Below, piece by piece: positions 1 to 6,878 of a stretch of DNA of 31,111 bases; position 1 is the stretch's first letter, and the number at the start of each line of letters is the position of its first letter. Below the pieces are notes generated by a model. That model ran no database searches and was not told the origin of the DNA. It saw only the letters and a list, made by a program, of their open reading frames with translations. A program made the translations under genes and the position numbers. Source of the stretch: a virus; IMG/VR virus record IMGVR_UViG_3300034418_001534, positions 1 through 31,111 of that record. The stretch is one strand, 5' to 3'.

Positions 1-1
1 A

Positions 2-1213
2 AATGTTACTCAATCAAGCGGTAGCATCTACATCCAAGATGCCCAATTAGAACAAGGTTTAGTAGCTACGGAATACATTGAATCGGGAGCGACTACGGGT
101 AAGGCGGGACTATTAGAACAAGAGCCAAGATTTGACTATAGCGGTGGGGCAAGTTGTCCGAGTCTCCTTTTAGAGCCGAGTAGGACACAACTTGTAAATC
201 AGTCGGAATACATAACTGATGGAACGAATATAACTGCCGTAAATAATGATACGCAAAGCCCCGAAGGTTTAGTAAACGCTACACGCTTTAGGTTAGGTGT
301 AGATGAAAGTGCTACAAGGCACAGAAAATTATTTACCTTATCTGCTACAAGTGGTGAAGATTATTCGTTTAGTGTATTCTTTAAAGAAGCAGATGCTCAA
401 TGGATTCAACTACTTGCCCAAACGACAAATGGTGTGTTTGATATTCAATCCTATGTAAATTTTGATTTACAAAATGGTGTAAAAGGCAATATAGGAACAT
501 CAGTAGTAGATAGTGGAATAGAAGATTACGGCAATGGGTGGTATAGATGCTATATGGTAGCAACTGCCCAAGCAACGGCAACGGGTTATTTAGAGATTTT
601 AACAACAAATAATACTGATAGCGGAAGATACCCAAGCTATGAAAACACTACTGCTATAAACTACTGCTATGTGTTTGGAGCGCAAATAGAAGAAGGCTCT
701 TACCCAACAAGCTACATACCTAACCATAGTGGCGGCAGCGTTACGAGGGAGGCGGATGTTTGTGGCGGTGCTGGAACCTCATCTACTTTTAACGATGATG
801 AAGGGGTTTTATATTTAGAGGCGAGTGCTATTGATAATGGAAGTTCGGAAAAAGCAATAGCTATAAATGACGGCACTACAAATAATCGTATAAACATAAG
901 AATAGTAAACAACACTATTAAAGGTTTAGTGATTCTTGGCGGTTCATTAGTTTGTAATATAAGCTACACCGCAACATCAGTTATAACCTCAAATAAGATA
1001 GCGTTTAAGTATAAAAGAGACGACTTTGCCTTGTGGGTTAATGGAGTTGAGGTAGGAACTGACACAAGTGGTTCAACTTTTACAGCGGACACTTTGAATG
1101 AGTTAAGTTTTGACTATGGAGGCACAAGTGCTTTTTTCTATGGTAATGTAGAGCAAGTGCTTTATTTCCCCTCTATACTAACTGATACTGAACTTGCAAC
1201 CCTAACCTCTTAA
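2..1213 (+). CDS. Tail fibre / LamG-like protein, 3' part (5' end outside window)
   Basis: The frame is open from base 2 with no start codon, so the gene is truncated by the window edge. Two carbohydrate-binding-like modules can be seen. One ends with QDAQLEQGLVATEYI and the next runs from about LVNQSEYITDG to AQIEEGSYPTSYIPN, with a GNGWYRC motif. The C-terminal ~130 residues look like a concanavalin/LamG sandwich (KIAFKYKRDDFALWVNGVEV, then a YGNVEQVLYFPSILTDTEL ending). Such modules are typical of virion proteins that bind host surface glycans. The gene beginning at 30818 has the matching N-terminal part, so both pieces are probably one gene of a circularly permuted genome. The fibre or adhesin role is inferred from modules and position after the connector genes. 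Confidence 0.75.
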   Translation, partial: NVTQSSGSIYIQDAQLEQGLVATEYIESGATTGKAGLLEQEPRFDYSGGASCPSLLLEPSRTQLVNQSEYITDGTNITAVNNDTQSPEGLVNATRFRLGVDESATRHRKLFTLSATSGEDYSFSVFFKEADAQWIQLLAQTTNGVFDIQSYVNFDLQNGVKGNIGTSVVDSGIEDYGNGWYRCYMVATAQATATGYLEILTTNNTDSGRYPSYENTTAINYCYVFGAQIEEGSYPTSYIPNHSGGSVTREADVCGGAGTSSTFNDDEGVLYLEASAIDNGSSEKAIAINDGTTNNRINIRIVNNTIKGLVILGGSLVCNISYTATSVITSNKIAFKYKRDDFALWVNGVEVGTDTSGSTFTADTLNELSFDYGGTSAFFYGNVEQVLYFPSILTDTELATLTS

Positions 1214-1217
1214 ACCG

Positions 1218-1379
1218 ATGGAAGAACTATCTAAAGGCTTACAAAAGATTTTTTTGTTCGTGTTAATTTTACCGATAAGCATCTTATTTGGCTTAATAAG
1301 TAAGATTCAAAAATTAGGAGGTGCTAAAACAACGGCAAACGATTACATAAATAGTGTACTAAAACCTTATCTAAAATGA
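1218..1379 (+). CDS. Small single-pass membrane protein (53 aa)
   Basis: This 53-residue frame starts MEELSKGLQKIFLF, five bases after the fibre gene stop, and ends in an ATGA overlap with the next gene. Residues ~11-27 form one hydrophobic segment (IFLFVLILPISILFGLI), followed by a Lys-rich tail. It lies between the fibre and lysis genes. A small membrane protein here could help lysis or sit at the host envelope, but the sequence shows only a likely transmembrane helix. No family recognised. Confidence 0.6.
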   Translation: MEELSKGLQKIFLFVLILPISILFGLISKIQKLGGAKTTANDYINSVLKPYLK

Positions 1380-1738
1380 TAACAAGAAAATACGAGTTCG
1401 TAGATGAGGCAGAAGCTAACGCCTCTATTGACCTCCTAAGAAACGAGGAAGGCAACCTTACGCAATCGGTGGTAAAGTTAGGATATTTAACTATTACACC
1501 AACGCAATATGATGAGGAAGGCAACACCATAAAAGAAGCCGTAGTATCTACAAAATACGCAGTAGATGTAAGTTGGTCTACCGAGCCTTTACAATCTTGG
1601 GATGCCTATATGGTTTTTCCTACTCCTATGGGTATTCACAACTTTGGCAGTTCAAGCCAAAGAGATGAGTATGCCAAGACTTATTGTGAGTTATATCCCG
1701 ATAGCGAGTATTGCAATCCACCCGAACCGGAAGAATAA
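1376..1738 (+). CDS. Hypothetical tail-associated protein (120 aa)
   Basis: The protein is soluble and acidic with no signal peptide. It contains an aromatic stretch around residues 67-85 (WSTEPLQSWDAYMVFPTP) and a C-terminal PPEPEE tail. Two cysteines occur near the end in ...YCELYPDSEYC.... It starts in the ATGA overlap with the preceding membrane protein and ends in a TAATG junction with the next gene, so translation is probably coupled. Position directly after the fibre gene suggests a virion accessory or fibre-assembly role, which is inference only. Family not recognised. Confidence 0.7.
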   Translation: MITRKYEFVDEAEANASIDLLRNEEGNLTQSVVKLGYLTITPTQYDEEGNTIKEAVVSTKYAVDVSWSTEPLQSWDAYMVFPTPMGIHNFGSSSQRDEYAKTYCELYPDSEYCNPPEPEE

Positions 1739-1887
1739 TGAAAGAGAAAGAATACCAACCATCTCGGACATCTCCGAGAGGCAGCAAAAGAGCTTGTTAC
1801 TGCAAGGACAAGAACACATACAGCAGAAAATGTTGTGATGGTAGCTTGTGGGCGCAAGGAATAGGAACGATATATCTGATAGACTAA
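1738..1887 (+). CDS. Small Cys-rich protein (49 aa)
   Basis: A 49-residue frame joined to both neighbours by TAATG junctions. It has a basic N-terminal half followed by a CYC motif (residues 20-22), a CC pair (32-33) and the stretch DGSLWAQGIGTIY. The same kind of short protein (CYC...YS.KCC.G..WAQGIG) recurs, as I recall, next to fibre and lysis genes in flavobacterial phages, which argues that it is real. The four cysteines could bind metal or form disulfides. Function unknown. Confidence 0.65.
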   Translation: MKEKEYQPSRTSPRGSKRACYCKDKNTYSRKCCDGSLWAQGIGTIYLID

Positions 1888-2345
1888 TGCGATTGAGTGA
1901 GAATCTAACATTACAAGAGGTAACCAAGAGTAGGACTGCAATCTCTAACGGACTCTCTAACGAGCCAACGATTGAAGCCTTGGAAAACCTTAAGGAAATA
2001 GCTGAAAACATCTTCCAACCGCTTAGAAAACGCTTTGGAGTGCCAATAGGCGTTACTTCCGGTTACCGTTCGAAAGAACTAAACACTTTGATTGGTGGTA
2101 GTAAGACATCTCAGCATATGAAAGGAGAGGCACTTGACATAGATGCACACGTCTATGGTGGAGTAACCAACAAAGAGCTTTTTAATTTCATATTAGACCA
2201 CCTTTTATTTGACCAACTTATATGGGAATTTGGTACTGAAGAAGAACCGGCTTGGATTCACGTCAGCTACAAGAAGAAGGGCAATCGTGGAGAAGTACTA
2301 CAAGCCTTGAAAAGCAATGGAAAAACGATTTACAAAAGAATTTAA
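1887..2345 (+). CDS. Endolysin, peptidase M15A family
   Basis: A 152-residue zinc peptidase that would cleave peptide cross-links in host peptidoglycan during lysis. The M15A core is clear: TSGYRSKELN, then SQHMKGEALDID with the first two zinc ligands at His77 and Asp84, and WIHVSY with the third ligand at His125. Glu114 (WEF) is the probable catalytic acid. The ATG at 1887 is preferred over an upstream GTG at 1848 because it sits in a TAATG junction with the previous stop and still includes the whole domain. There is no signal peptide, so export would depend on a holin; two small membrane genes follow at once. Confidence 0.9.
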   Translation: MRLSENLTLQEVTKSRTAISNGLSNEPTIEALENLKEIAENIFQPLRKRFGVPIGVTSGYRSKELNTLIGGSKTSQHMKGEALDIDAHVYGGVTNKELFNFILDHLLFDQLIWEFGTEEEPAWIHVSYKKKGNRGEVLQALKSNGKTIYKRI

Positions 2346-2346
2346 A

Positions 2347-2499
2347 ATGGATACTACCGACATCAAGGTATTATTCTTGAATGCTTCTACGATGGCACTA
2401 TCATTTTCGGATATTGAAGCAGCATTGAAGATATTACTACTAATTGCATCGATTGGCTACACGGCTCAAAGATGGTATTTAATGAACAAGAAAAAATGA
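2347..2499 (+). CDS. Holin-like small membrane protein 1 (50 aa)
   Basis: A 50-residue protein with one clear hydrophobic helix (residues ~23-38, AALKILLLIASIGYTAQ) and a Lys-rich C-terminus ending NKKK. An in-frame ATG at 2317 would overlap the endolysin by 29 bases. The ATG at 2347, one base after the endolysin stop, is preferred. Location right after the endolysin and before another membrane protein suggests holin or antiholin function, inferred from context. No sequence family recognised. Confidence 0.6.
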   Translation: MDTTDIKVLFLNASTMALSFSDIEAALKILLLIASIGYTAQRWYLMNKKK

Positions 2500-2672
2500 T
2501 TGATAGAATTTTAAGAAATTATAAGACAACATTGGTTGGAATTACGTTATTTGTAACGGGCATTGCACTTGTCGCATATGAAAAAGCGACACTTACTGAA
2601 GCCGGAGCGTTCTTCGGTGTAGCCTTTATGTTATTCTTCTCAAAAGATTCTATCAATGGAAAAAAGTTTTGA
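2496..2672 (+). CDS. Holin-like small membrane protein 2 (58 aa)
   Basis: It starts in an ATGA overlap with the previous gene. It encodes a short basic N-terminus (MIDRILRNYKTT) and two hydrophobic segments, ~17-35 (VGITLFVTGIALVAY) and ~43-52 (GAFFGVAFMLFF), separated by a short polar turn. Two helices with a charged tail fit a class II holin. The paired arrangement with the preceding one-helix protein resembles holin/antiholin pairs. An upstream in-frame ATG at 2472 lies inside the previous gene and is less likely. Function inferred from topology and neighbours. Confidence 0.65.
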   Translation: MIDRILRNYKTTLVGITLFVTGIALVAYEKATLTEAGAFFGVAFMLFFSKDSINGKKF

Positions 2673-2757
2673 TGACTTCATCAGCGAACTAACAAACAAA
2701 CCTCAACCAACGTGCAACATAGACAATCCCGAAGAATGCGATTCTTGTGGAAGTTAA
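2656..2757 (+). CDS. Small Cys-containing protein (33 aa)
   Basis: A 33-residue acidic frame (MEKSFDDFISEL...) overlaps the end of the previous gene by 17 bases and the start of the spanin candidate by 22 bases. It ends CNIDNPEECDSCGS, with Cys20, Cys28 and Cys31. It fills an otherwise empty interval in a tightly packed operon, which supports it. There is no recognisable domain, and it could be a chance frame. Confidence 0.4.
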   Translation: MEKSFDDFISELTNKPQPTCNIDNPEECDSCGS

Positions 2758-3152
2758 AGGTCGCAGTTGGACTGTTAATTCTAACAAGTTGTTCTGCATC
2801 GTGGCACCTCAAACGTGCGATTGCAAAGGAGCCGACCATTGTCCGTATGCAACCGGTCAGACTCGACACAACAATCGTAACAGAAATAAAGGTCGCTAAG
2901 GGCTCTTTTTTTATTGAAGCGGACACTGCCCTCGCTTTTGAGGAAAAAGGCGTTAGAACGGAAATTAGAGTGGTTAGTGATACATTCTACGTTGAAACCA
3001 CTTGCCCACCGGATACGATAACCGTATCCAAAGAAATTTATGTTCCAAAAGTTGTTTATACAGAAAAGTTCTCTAACTTTGACTTAGTTAAGCTTATATT
3101 AGTTATTATAATTATACTTAGCTTATATTCTTCTTTAAGAAGAATTAAATAG
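2736..3152 (+). CDS. Candidate unimolecular spanin (u-spanin) lipoprotein
   Basis: Read from ATG 2736, the 138-residue protein has a lipoprotein signal peptide: basic MRFLWKLK, a hydrophobic stretch, and lipobox LTSC with Cys19. It also has a strong C-terminal transmembrane helix (~116-132, FDLVKLILVIIIILSLY) and a basic RRIK end. An outer-membrane lipid anchor plus an inner-membrane anchor joined by a periplasmic linker, predicted to be mostly beta, is the layout of u-spanins such as T1 gp11, which is of similar length. A spanin would fuse inner and outer membranes after the endolysin acts. It lies in the lysis cassette. A GTG at 2712 would add eight residues but weaken the signal peptide. 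Spanin activity is inferred from topology. Confidence 0.7.
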   Translation: MRFLWKLKVAVGLLILTSCSASWHLKRAIAKEPTIVRMQPVRLDTTIVTEIKVAKGSFFIEADTALAFEEKGVRTEIRVVSDTFYVETTCPPDTITVSKEIYVPKVVYTEKFSNFDLVKLILVIIIILSLYSSLRRIK

Positions 3153-3163
3153 AAAGGGAATCA

Positions 3164-3520
3164 ATGCAATGGACAAATGAAATTGAAATCACGGTTGGAA
3201 AAGTACCTTCTCTCAATGCCTTTTATTCCTCTCGCCATTGGACGTTCAGAAAGCAACAGAAAGATACTTTTAGAGAACAAATTATCAACGAACTTAACCG
3301 TTATGACATTGTTTCTTACAGAAATGCTAAAATCCATATTAGGTGCAATTATCGGTACGACCTTGATAATAGTATTATGGTTTCAAAGTTTGTTTGTGAT
3401 TGTTTGGTTGAGCTTGGATTTCTTGCTGATGATTCCACTAAACATATCGGAGAACTCAAGCTCACGGCTGATAAAGAAATTGAAAAGAATACTGCAATAG
3501 TTAAGATATATCTACGTTAG
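3164..3520 (+). CDS. RusA-like Holliday junction resolvase
   Basis: A 118-residue protein with the RusA signature: PSLNAFY near the N-terminus and RYDLDNSIMVSKFVCDCL around residues 64-81, where Asp66, Asp68 and Asn69 begin the acidic cluster and Lys75 and Asp79 follow. A further acidic pair is Asp89/Asp90. RusA family enzymes are small metal-dependent endonucleases that cut four-way junctions; in phages they resolve recombination or replication intermediates before packaging. It is the last gene before the terminator at 3548-3580. Confidence 0.8.
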   Translation: MQWTNEIEITVGKVPSLNAFYSSRHWTFRKQQKDTFREQIINELNRYDIVSYRNAKIHIRCNYRYDLDNSIMVSKFVCDCLVELGFLADDSTKHIGELKLTADKEIEKNTAIVKIYLR

Positions 3521-3547
3521 TTCCCTTTGTAGATTAGTTGGTTGAAT

Positions 3548-3580
3548 AGCCCTCACTTCGGTGGGGGCTTTTCTTTTTTT
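3548..3580 (+). terminator. Strong intrinsic terminator ending the lysis unit
   Basis: A nine-base-pair stem AGCCCTCAC / GTGGGGGCT with one T-G wobble closes a TTCG tetraloop. It is followed by TTTTCTTTTTTT. It lies 27 bases after the resolvase gene and just before the T-run/AACCAAC leader at 3607, so it separates the late unit from the next transcription unit. Confidence 0.92.
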
Positions 3581-3604
3581 GTGTTATTTTTTTGTGTTAC
3601 CAAA

Positions 3605-3646
3605 AGTTTTTTTTAACATTGGTTGTTCAACCAACAAAAAATTACT
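3605..3646 (+). promoter_or_regulatory. Leader motif copy 1 (T-run, AACATTG, AACCAAC)
   Basis: The sequence AG-T8-AACATTG (T-run 3607-3614) is followed seven bases later by AACCAAC (3629-3635), and the ATG comes at 3647. The same arrangement occurs near 5985, 8043 and 10295. It lies directly after a terminator, so a promoter and/or 5' leader element is likely. It is not a classic Bacteroidota TTTG/TAnnTTTG pair, so the regulator could be phage-specific. Confidence 0.6.
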
Positions 3647-3850
3647 ATGGACAATTTACAAACGCAAATTAGCGAGTTACTAAATGAGAAACGGATTAGT
3701 GTTCTCAGAGGTCAAAAATCAATGCATCAAATCTTCAGTAATTTGATATGTCAAATTCACGATGTAGATGAAGATGCTGTTATCGACAGTATGGTTTTCC
3801 ACGAAATCGAGGAGGCTATTGTCAGAACTATTGAGAATTTTGAATTATGA
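3647..3850 (+). CDS. Hypothetical early protein (67 aa)
   Basis: First gene after the terminator and the first leader motif, so probably an early gene. The predicted protein is helical and mildly acidic (MDNLQTQISELLNEKRISVL...), with no membrane segment or known motif. A non-ATG start eight codons upstream (3623) would fall within the leader motif; ATG 3647 is preferred. It ends in an ATGA overlap with the next gene. Confidence 0.7.
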   Translation: MDNLQTQISELLNEKRISVLRGQKSMHQIFSNLICQIHDVDEDAVIDSMVFHEIEEAIVRTIENFEL

Positions 3851-4014
3851 AAGACGAACTAATCAAAATCTACGAGGCAGAGGTAGAAGCTCTGCGTAGA
3901 GAATTATCGCTAACGAGAGAATATATCTATCGAGATTATGATGTCCTCAAAGGCATCAGTCGTGAGACTACTCAAGATATGATTGATGAATTTATTAAAA
4001 CACAGAAATCGTGA
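3847..4014 (+). CDS. Small coiled-coil-like protein (55 aa)
   Basis: An ATGA-coupled frame of 55 residues, rich in Glu, Arg and Lys with Leu/Ile heptad spacing over residues ~4-35 (ELIKIYEAEVEALRRELSL), then a basic C-terminus. Coupling at both ends supports it as a gene. It may be a small oligomerising regulator. No family recognised. Confidence 0.6.
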   Translation: MKDELIKIYEAEVEALRRELSLTREYIYRDYDVLKGISRETTQDMIDEFIKTQKS

Positions 4015-4142
4015 TTTACACTGAGGAACAAATTGACCAATTAGTAGCTATCTCTGATGCTGATGGTGTATGGTCTTTACTAAGAGACCAAGGGCTTTAT
4101 GATGAAGCTGATTATGTAGAATCTAAATACTTTGAGTTATGA
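4011..4142 (+). CDS. Small acidic protein with GTG start (43 aa)
   Basis: The frame starts with GTG in a GTGA overlap with the preceding stop and ends in an ATGA overlap with the following gene. It encodes a strongly acidic 43-residue protein (MIYTEEQIDQLVAISDADGV...). GTG starts in four-base overlaps recur elsewhere in this genome, for example at 22934, which supports the choice. Function unknown; very small acidic early proteins in phages often bind host factors, but nothing specific is visible. Confidence 0.5.
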   Translation: MIYTEEQIDQLVAISDADGVWSLLRDQGLYDEADYVESKYFEL

Positions 4143-4372
4143 TGGCTATGAGAATAACGAGCGCACAGCTCTTGAAACAATTTGAGTCAAATCCGTACTG
4201 CACCGGTGCGTATATTTTGACTAATGATGGTCGTGTGTTCACGACTGATGAGGTCTTGGAAGATTTTGATACCTTTATCGAGGAATACAAAGACCTATTT
4301 TATGCAATCCATTGGGAGGGAGAACCCATTGAGACTGACAACGGAGAGTTTATTTTACCAATCTATAATTAA
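4139..4372 (+). CDS. Hypothetical protein (77 aa)
   Basis: An acidic, soluble protein (MMAMRITSAQLLKQFES...) that is probably part beta, part helix. ATG 4139 overlaps the previous stop; ATG 4145 is also possible. It lies six bases before the SSB-tailed gene, so it is likely co-expressed with replication functions. No motif recognised. Confidence 0.65.
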   Translation: MMAMRITSAQLLKQFESNPYCTGAYILTNDGRVFTTDEVLEDFDTFIEEYKDLFYAIHWEGEPIETDNGEFILPIYN

Positions 4373-4378
4373 CGAAAG

Positions 4379-4840
4379 ATGAAAACATCTAAGATTACGG
4401 ACGTTATGTTCGAAGCGAAGTGGAAGGACTTCGACATCTACAAACTGCAAGTGGCGAATGGTCAAACCGGTTCAATTCTAACCAAGACTTGGAAGCCACA
4501 AATTGGAGAGGAGTTCTCTTACACATACGATGTAGAGAAGTCAAGATTCAAGCGTGTTACTGAAAGCTCTTACAGCCCTCAAGGAGCTTCTAAAAGTTAT
4601 TCCGGAGGGAGTGGTTCGAAAGACAAACTAATTGTGCGTCAAGTAGCCTTAAAAGCTGCGGTTGAGTTCTCTGCCGGTCGCAACCTAAAGGCTGACCAAG
4701 TGCTACAAGTAGCTGAGATATTCAACGATTGGGTGAATACCACCGAACAACCGGCTGAAGCTCCGACTCCACCACCGTCTGCGGTGAGAGAACAAGCACC
4801 ATTACCGGTAGCAACGGACGATGATGGTCTCCCTTTCTAA
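4379..4840 (+). CDS. Single-strand DNA binding-like protein with SSB acidic tip
   Basis: The 153-residue protein ends in DDDGLPF, almost the same as the acidic tip (DDDIPF-type) by which bacterial SSB recruits partner proteins. A disordered linker rich in Pro, Glu, Ala and Thr (~120-145, including PTPPPSA) precedes the tip, again as in SSB. The first ~60 residues are predicted beta-rich (DVMFEAKWKDFDIYKLQVAN...), as expected for an OB fold. A middle helical region (~85-117) is unlike SSB. It probably coats ssDNA and recruits host or phage replication enzymes. It is followed by a terminator, and the ATPase gene comes next but one. Confidence 0.65.
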   Translation: MKTSKITDVMFEAKWKDFDIYKLQVANGQTGSILTKTWKPQIGEEFSYTYDVEKSRFKRVTESSYSPQGASKSYSGGSGSKDKLIVRQVALKAAVEFSAGRNLKADQVLQVAEIFNDWVNTTEQPAEAPTPPPSAVREQAPLPVATDDDGLPF

Positions 4841-4852
4841 GAAATAAATGAT

Positions 4853-4884
4853 GGGTGGGCAGTTTAGTCCACCCTTTTTTTTTA
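4853..4884 (+). terminator. Intrinsic terminator after SSB-like gene
   Basis: The stem GGGTGGGC / GTCCACCC (eight pairs, one G-T) closes the loop AGTTTA and is followed by at least nine T. It lies 12 bases after the SSB-like stop. The next coding frame begins only ~10 bases downstream, so some read-through or a new promoter must serve the ATPase unit. Confidence 0.9.
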
Positions 4885-4893
4885 TTATTGGGA

Positions 4894-5073
4894 ATGGAAC
4901 ACTACGAAACATTTTTACAAGAAGCGTTATGGCGAAAAGACTTAGCTTACAAGGAACTCCAAGTCGATTACTATCAACTGCAATGCGACCACGCAGATTT
5001 GCAGATGATGTACGATATGCTGAAACGCAGAATTGACTTTTTAGAAGGGAACGACAATGAAGAACACGATTGA
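4894..5073 (+). CDS. Small coiled-coil protein (59 aa)
   Basis: The start at ATG 4894 (MEHYETFLQEALWRKD...) is chosen because longer upstream starts would lie in the terminator hairpin. The protein is acidic, with regular hydrophobic spacing over residues ~5-48 indicating a coiled coil, and an EGNDNEEHD tail. It overlaps the ATPase gene by 17 bases. It may be a small partner of the ATPase, inferred only from position. Confidence 0.6.
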   Translation: MEHYETFLQEALWRKDLAYKELQVDYYQLQCDHADLQMMYDMLKRRIDFLEGNDNEEHD

Positions 5074-5983
5074 CTTCAGCAAACTGCACGAAGATTTATT
5101 AGCCGTCAAAGAAGGACGAGTTAAGGAAGGATACAAATTTGGACACGATGGTCTTGATGAATACCTAAGATTCAAACCAAAGAATTTCAACATTATTTTA
5201 GGACACGCTAACGTTGGAAAGACAAGCACCACGTTATGGCTGATGCTCGTACTGAGCCTCAAGCACGATATCAAATGGCTTATATATAGTAGCGAGAATG
5301 AGCCGTACTCTATTATGAAAAAGCTCATCGAGTTTTACAACAGCGAACCACTTGAGCATTTGAGCCACGCTAAGTTTGAGACAAGTCTTGCTTTCTTACA
5401 GCAATTCTTTGTTATAATGGACATATCGGAATTGCTTACTTACAAAAGTCTCTTGGAAAGAGCGCAAGAGGTTTATGATGAATGGCAATACCAAGGTATG
5501 CTCATTGACCCTTACAACTCCCTTGCGAAAGACAAGGACGCTCTGCAAGGATTGACCGGACACGACTACGATTATCTTGCATCAACTATGATGCGACAAT
5601 TCTGCTCCAAGAACAATGTTAGCATTTGGCTCAACACTCACGCTGTTACCGAAGCACTCCGCAGAAGCAACAAACGAGGACACCCATACGAAGGATTCCC
5701 AAGTCCACCAATGGCTGCTGATTCTGAGGGAGGCGGTAAGTGGGTGAATAGGGCTTCAGATTTTATGGTAATACACCGGTACAGCCAACACCCTACGGAT
5801 TGGATGTATAGCCACATTCACGTTCGCAAGGTCAAGGAGATGGAGACCGGTGGTAGACCCACAGCATTTGACGGTCCTATTATGATAAAGAGCTTACAAG
5901 GGAACGTAGGCTTTGAGATACACGGAGTCAATCTGATAAAAAAACTTCGAGGAAATTGGGAGCAAATGAGTATAAAGTCGTAA
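5057..5983 (+). CDS. DnaB/RecA-fold ATPase (replicative helicase-like)
   Basis: A 308-residue single-domain RecA-fold ATPase. Walker A is GHANVGKT (residues 49-56) and Walker B ends at MLIDPYNS with Asp151. SSENEP near residue 80 and NTHAVTE near 195 fit the DnaB/KaiC class, where the latter is the H-loop/motif 3 position. DnaB is larger because it has an N-terminal primase-binding domain, which this protein lacks; the size is closer to the helicase domain alone, as in several phage helicases. The likely role is unwinding DNA at the fork with the SSB-like protein encoded upstream. A RecA-like recombinase or loader is the alternative. Confidence 0.78.
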   Translation: MKNTIDFSKLHEDLLAVKEGRVKEGYKFGHDGLDEYLRFKPKNFNIILGHANVGKTSTTLWLMLVLSLKHDIKWLIYSSENEPYSIMKKLIEFYNSEPLEHLSHAKFETSLAFLQQFFVIMDISELLTYKSLLERAQEVYDEWQYQGMLIDPYNSLAKDKDALQGLTGHDYDYLASTMMRQFCSKNNVSIWLNTHAVTEALRRSNKRGHPYEGFPSPPMAADSEGGGKWVNRASDFMVIHRYSQHPTDWMYSHIHVRKVKEMETGGRPTAFDGPIMIKSLQGNVGFEIHGVNLIKKLRGNWEQMSIKS

Positions 5984-6021
5984 ACTTTTTTTAAAATTGA
6001 TAAACCAACTTAATTTACATT
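5984..6021 (+). promoter_or_regulatory. Leader motif copy 2
   Basis: The sequence AC-T7-AAAATTG (T-run 5986-5992) is followed three bases later by AACCAACTTAATTT (6003-6016), and the ATG comes at 6022. The AACCAACTTAA core is shared with the copy before 8081. It occupies the whole gap between the ATPase gene and the gene at 6022. Confidence 0.6.
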
Positions 6022-6483
6022 ATGAACATTTTCTATTTAGATGCGTGTCCCGAAAAGTCTGCAAGGCTTATGTACAACAAACACGTAGTCAAGATGATTC
6101 TCGAATCAGCACAGCTTTTATGCACAGCACATCGTGAGCTTGGTAACGACAATGTACCTTACAAGTCCACACACAAGAACCACCCTTCAGCAGTATGGAC
6201 AAGAAGTAACGCTTATCACTATGCTTGGGTTTACAATCATATGATGGCTCTCGGTGAGGAGTACACTCGTCGCTATGGTCGTACTCATCTAACAATTCTC
6301 AAATGCGAAGAACCGCTTATGGACTTACCTCCGGAGATACGACGTAACAAGCCATTTGTTCAGCCACCACAATGTATGCCCGATGAGTACAAGGCTGATT
6401 GCTCAATCAAGGCTTATTGGAATTATTACATCGGTGCTAAGCACAGCATCGCAACATCAACCGACAAATTATTATCAGTATGA
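6022..6483 (+). CDS. Conserved phage protein, possibly pyrimidine-dimer-glycosylase-like
   Basis: The 153-residue protein begins MNIFYLDACPEKSARLMYNK and contains HVVKMILESAQLLCTAHRE, THKNHPSAVW and a C-terminal AYWNYYIGAKHS. This set of motifs marks a family found widely in marine phages. The His/Lys-rich middle and the YYxxxK end recall T4 endonuclease V (pyrimidine dimer DNA glycosylase/AP lyase), but I am not certain of that link and DenV's N-terminal catalytic threonine is not evident. It heads a unit with its own leader motif. DNA repair is a guess. Confidence 0.7.
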   Translation: MNIFYLDACPEKSARLMYNKHVVKMILESAQLLCTAHRELGNDNVPYKSTHKNHPSAVWTRSNAYHYAWVYNHMMALGEEYTRRYGRTHLTILKCEEPLMDLPPEIRRNKPFVQPPQCMPDEYKADCSIKAYWNYYIGAKHSIATSTDKLLSV

Positions 6484-6623
6484 CAAAGCAAGAAATGTTA
6501 GACCTAATCAATCAAAAGCTAATTGATATGGAAACTGAAGAATGGTACACACCATTAGCATTTGTAGAGGATATTAGGAGTCTCGTTTATCACGAGGAAC
6601 TGAGAGACCAAGGTCAGCTATGA
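6480..6623 (+). CDS. Small acidic protein (47 aa)
   Basis: A 47-residue frame linked by ATGA overlaps to the genes on both sides. The protein is helical and acidic (MTKQEMLDLINQKLIDMETE...). No membrane segment, cysteines or known motif. It fills an interval that would otherwise be non-coding in this very dense genome. Confidence 0.6.
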   Translation: MTKQEMLDLINQKLIDMETEEWYTPLAFVEDIRSLVYHEELRDQGQL

Positions 6624-6865
6624 AGAAGCACACTAAAATCTACTTAGATTATTTTAATTACGGACTTGAGGACTTCATACCTTGCGAGGTGTGCGGTTCT
6701 AAAGCCGTAGACATACATCATATCGAGGCACGAGGTATGGGCGGTTCAAAATCAGCAGATACGATTGAGAACCTTATGGCTGTTTGTAGAACGTGCCACG
6801 TTAAATATGGAGATGTTCCAAGCAAGAAGGAATGGCTCAAGAAAATTCACAACAGAAACCTTTAA
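6620..6865 (+). CDS. HNH endonuclease (81 aa)
   Basis: A compact HNH nuclease: CEVCGSKAVDIHHIEARG with zinc Cys22 and Cys25 and the catalytic DIHHI (His33/His34), then NLMAVCRTCH with Asn51 and the second zinc pair Cys56/Cys59. These are the ββα-metal fold residues. At 81 residues it is close to the bare catalytic domain. Phage HNH proteins near terminases help packaging, but this one sits among replication genes, so recombination, repair or a homing-type origin are all possible. It is linked to its neighbour by ATGA. Confidence 0.88.
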   Translation: MKKHTKIYLDYFNYGLEDFIPCEVCGSKAVDIHHIEARGMGGSKSADTIENLMAVCRTCHVKYGDVPSKKEWLKKIHNRNL

Positions 6866-6878
6866 CACCAAAAGAGAG

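Noticed and set aside
4848-5036. Frame of 62 codons across the terminator
   Set aside because: Its start lies beside the hairpin and the composition looks like a shadow of the 4894 gene.
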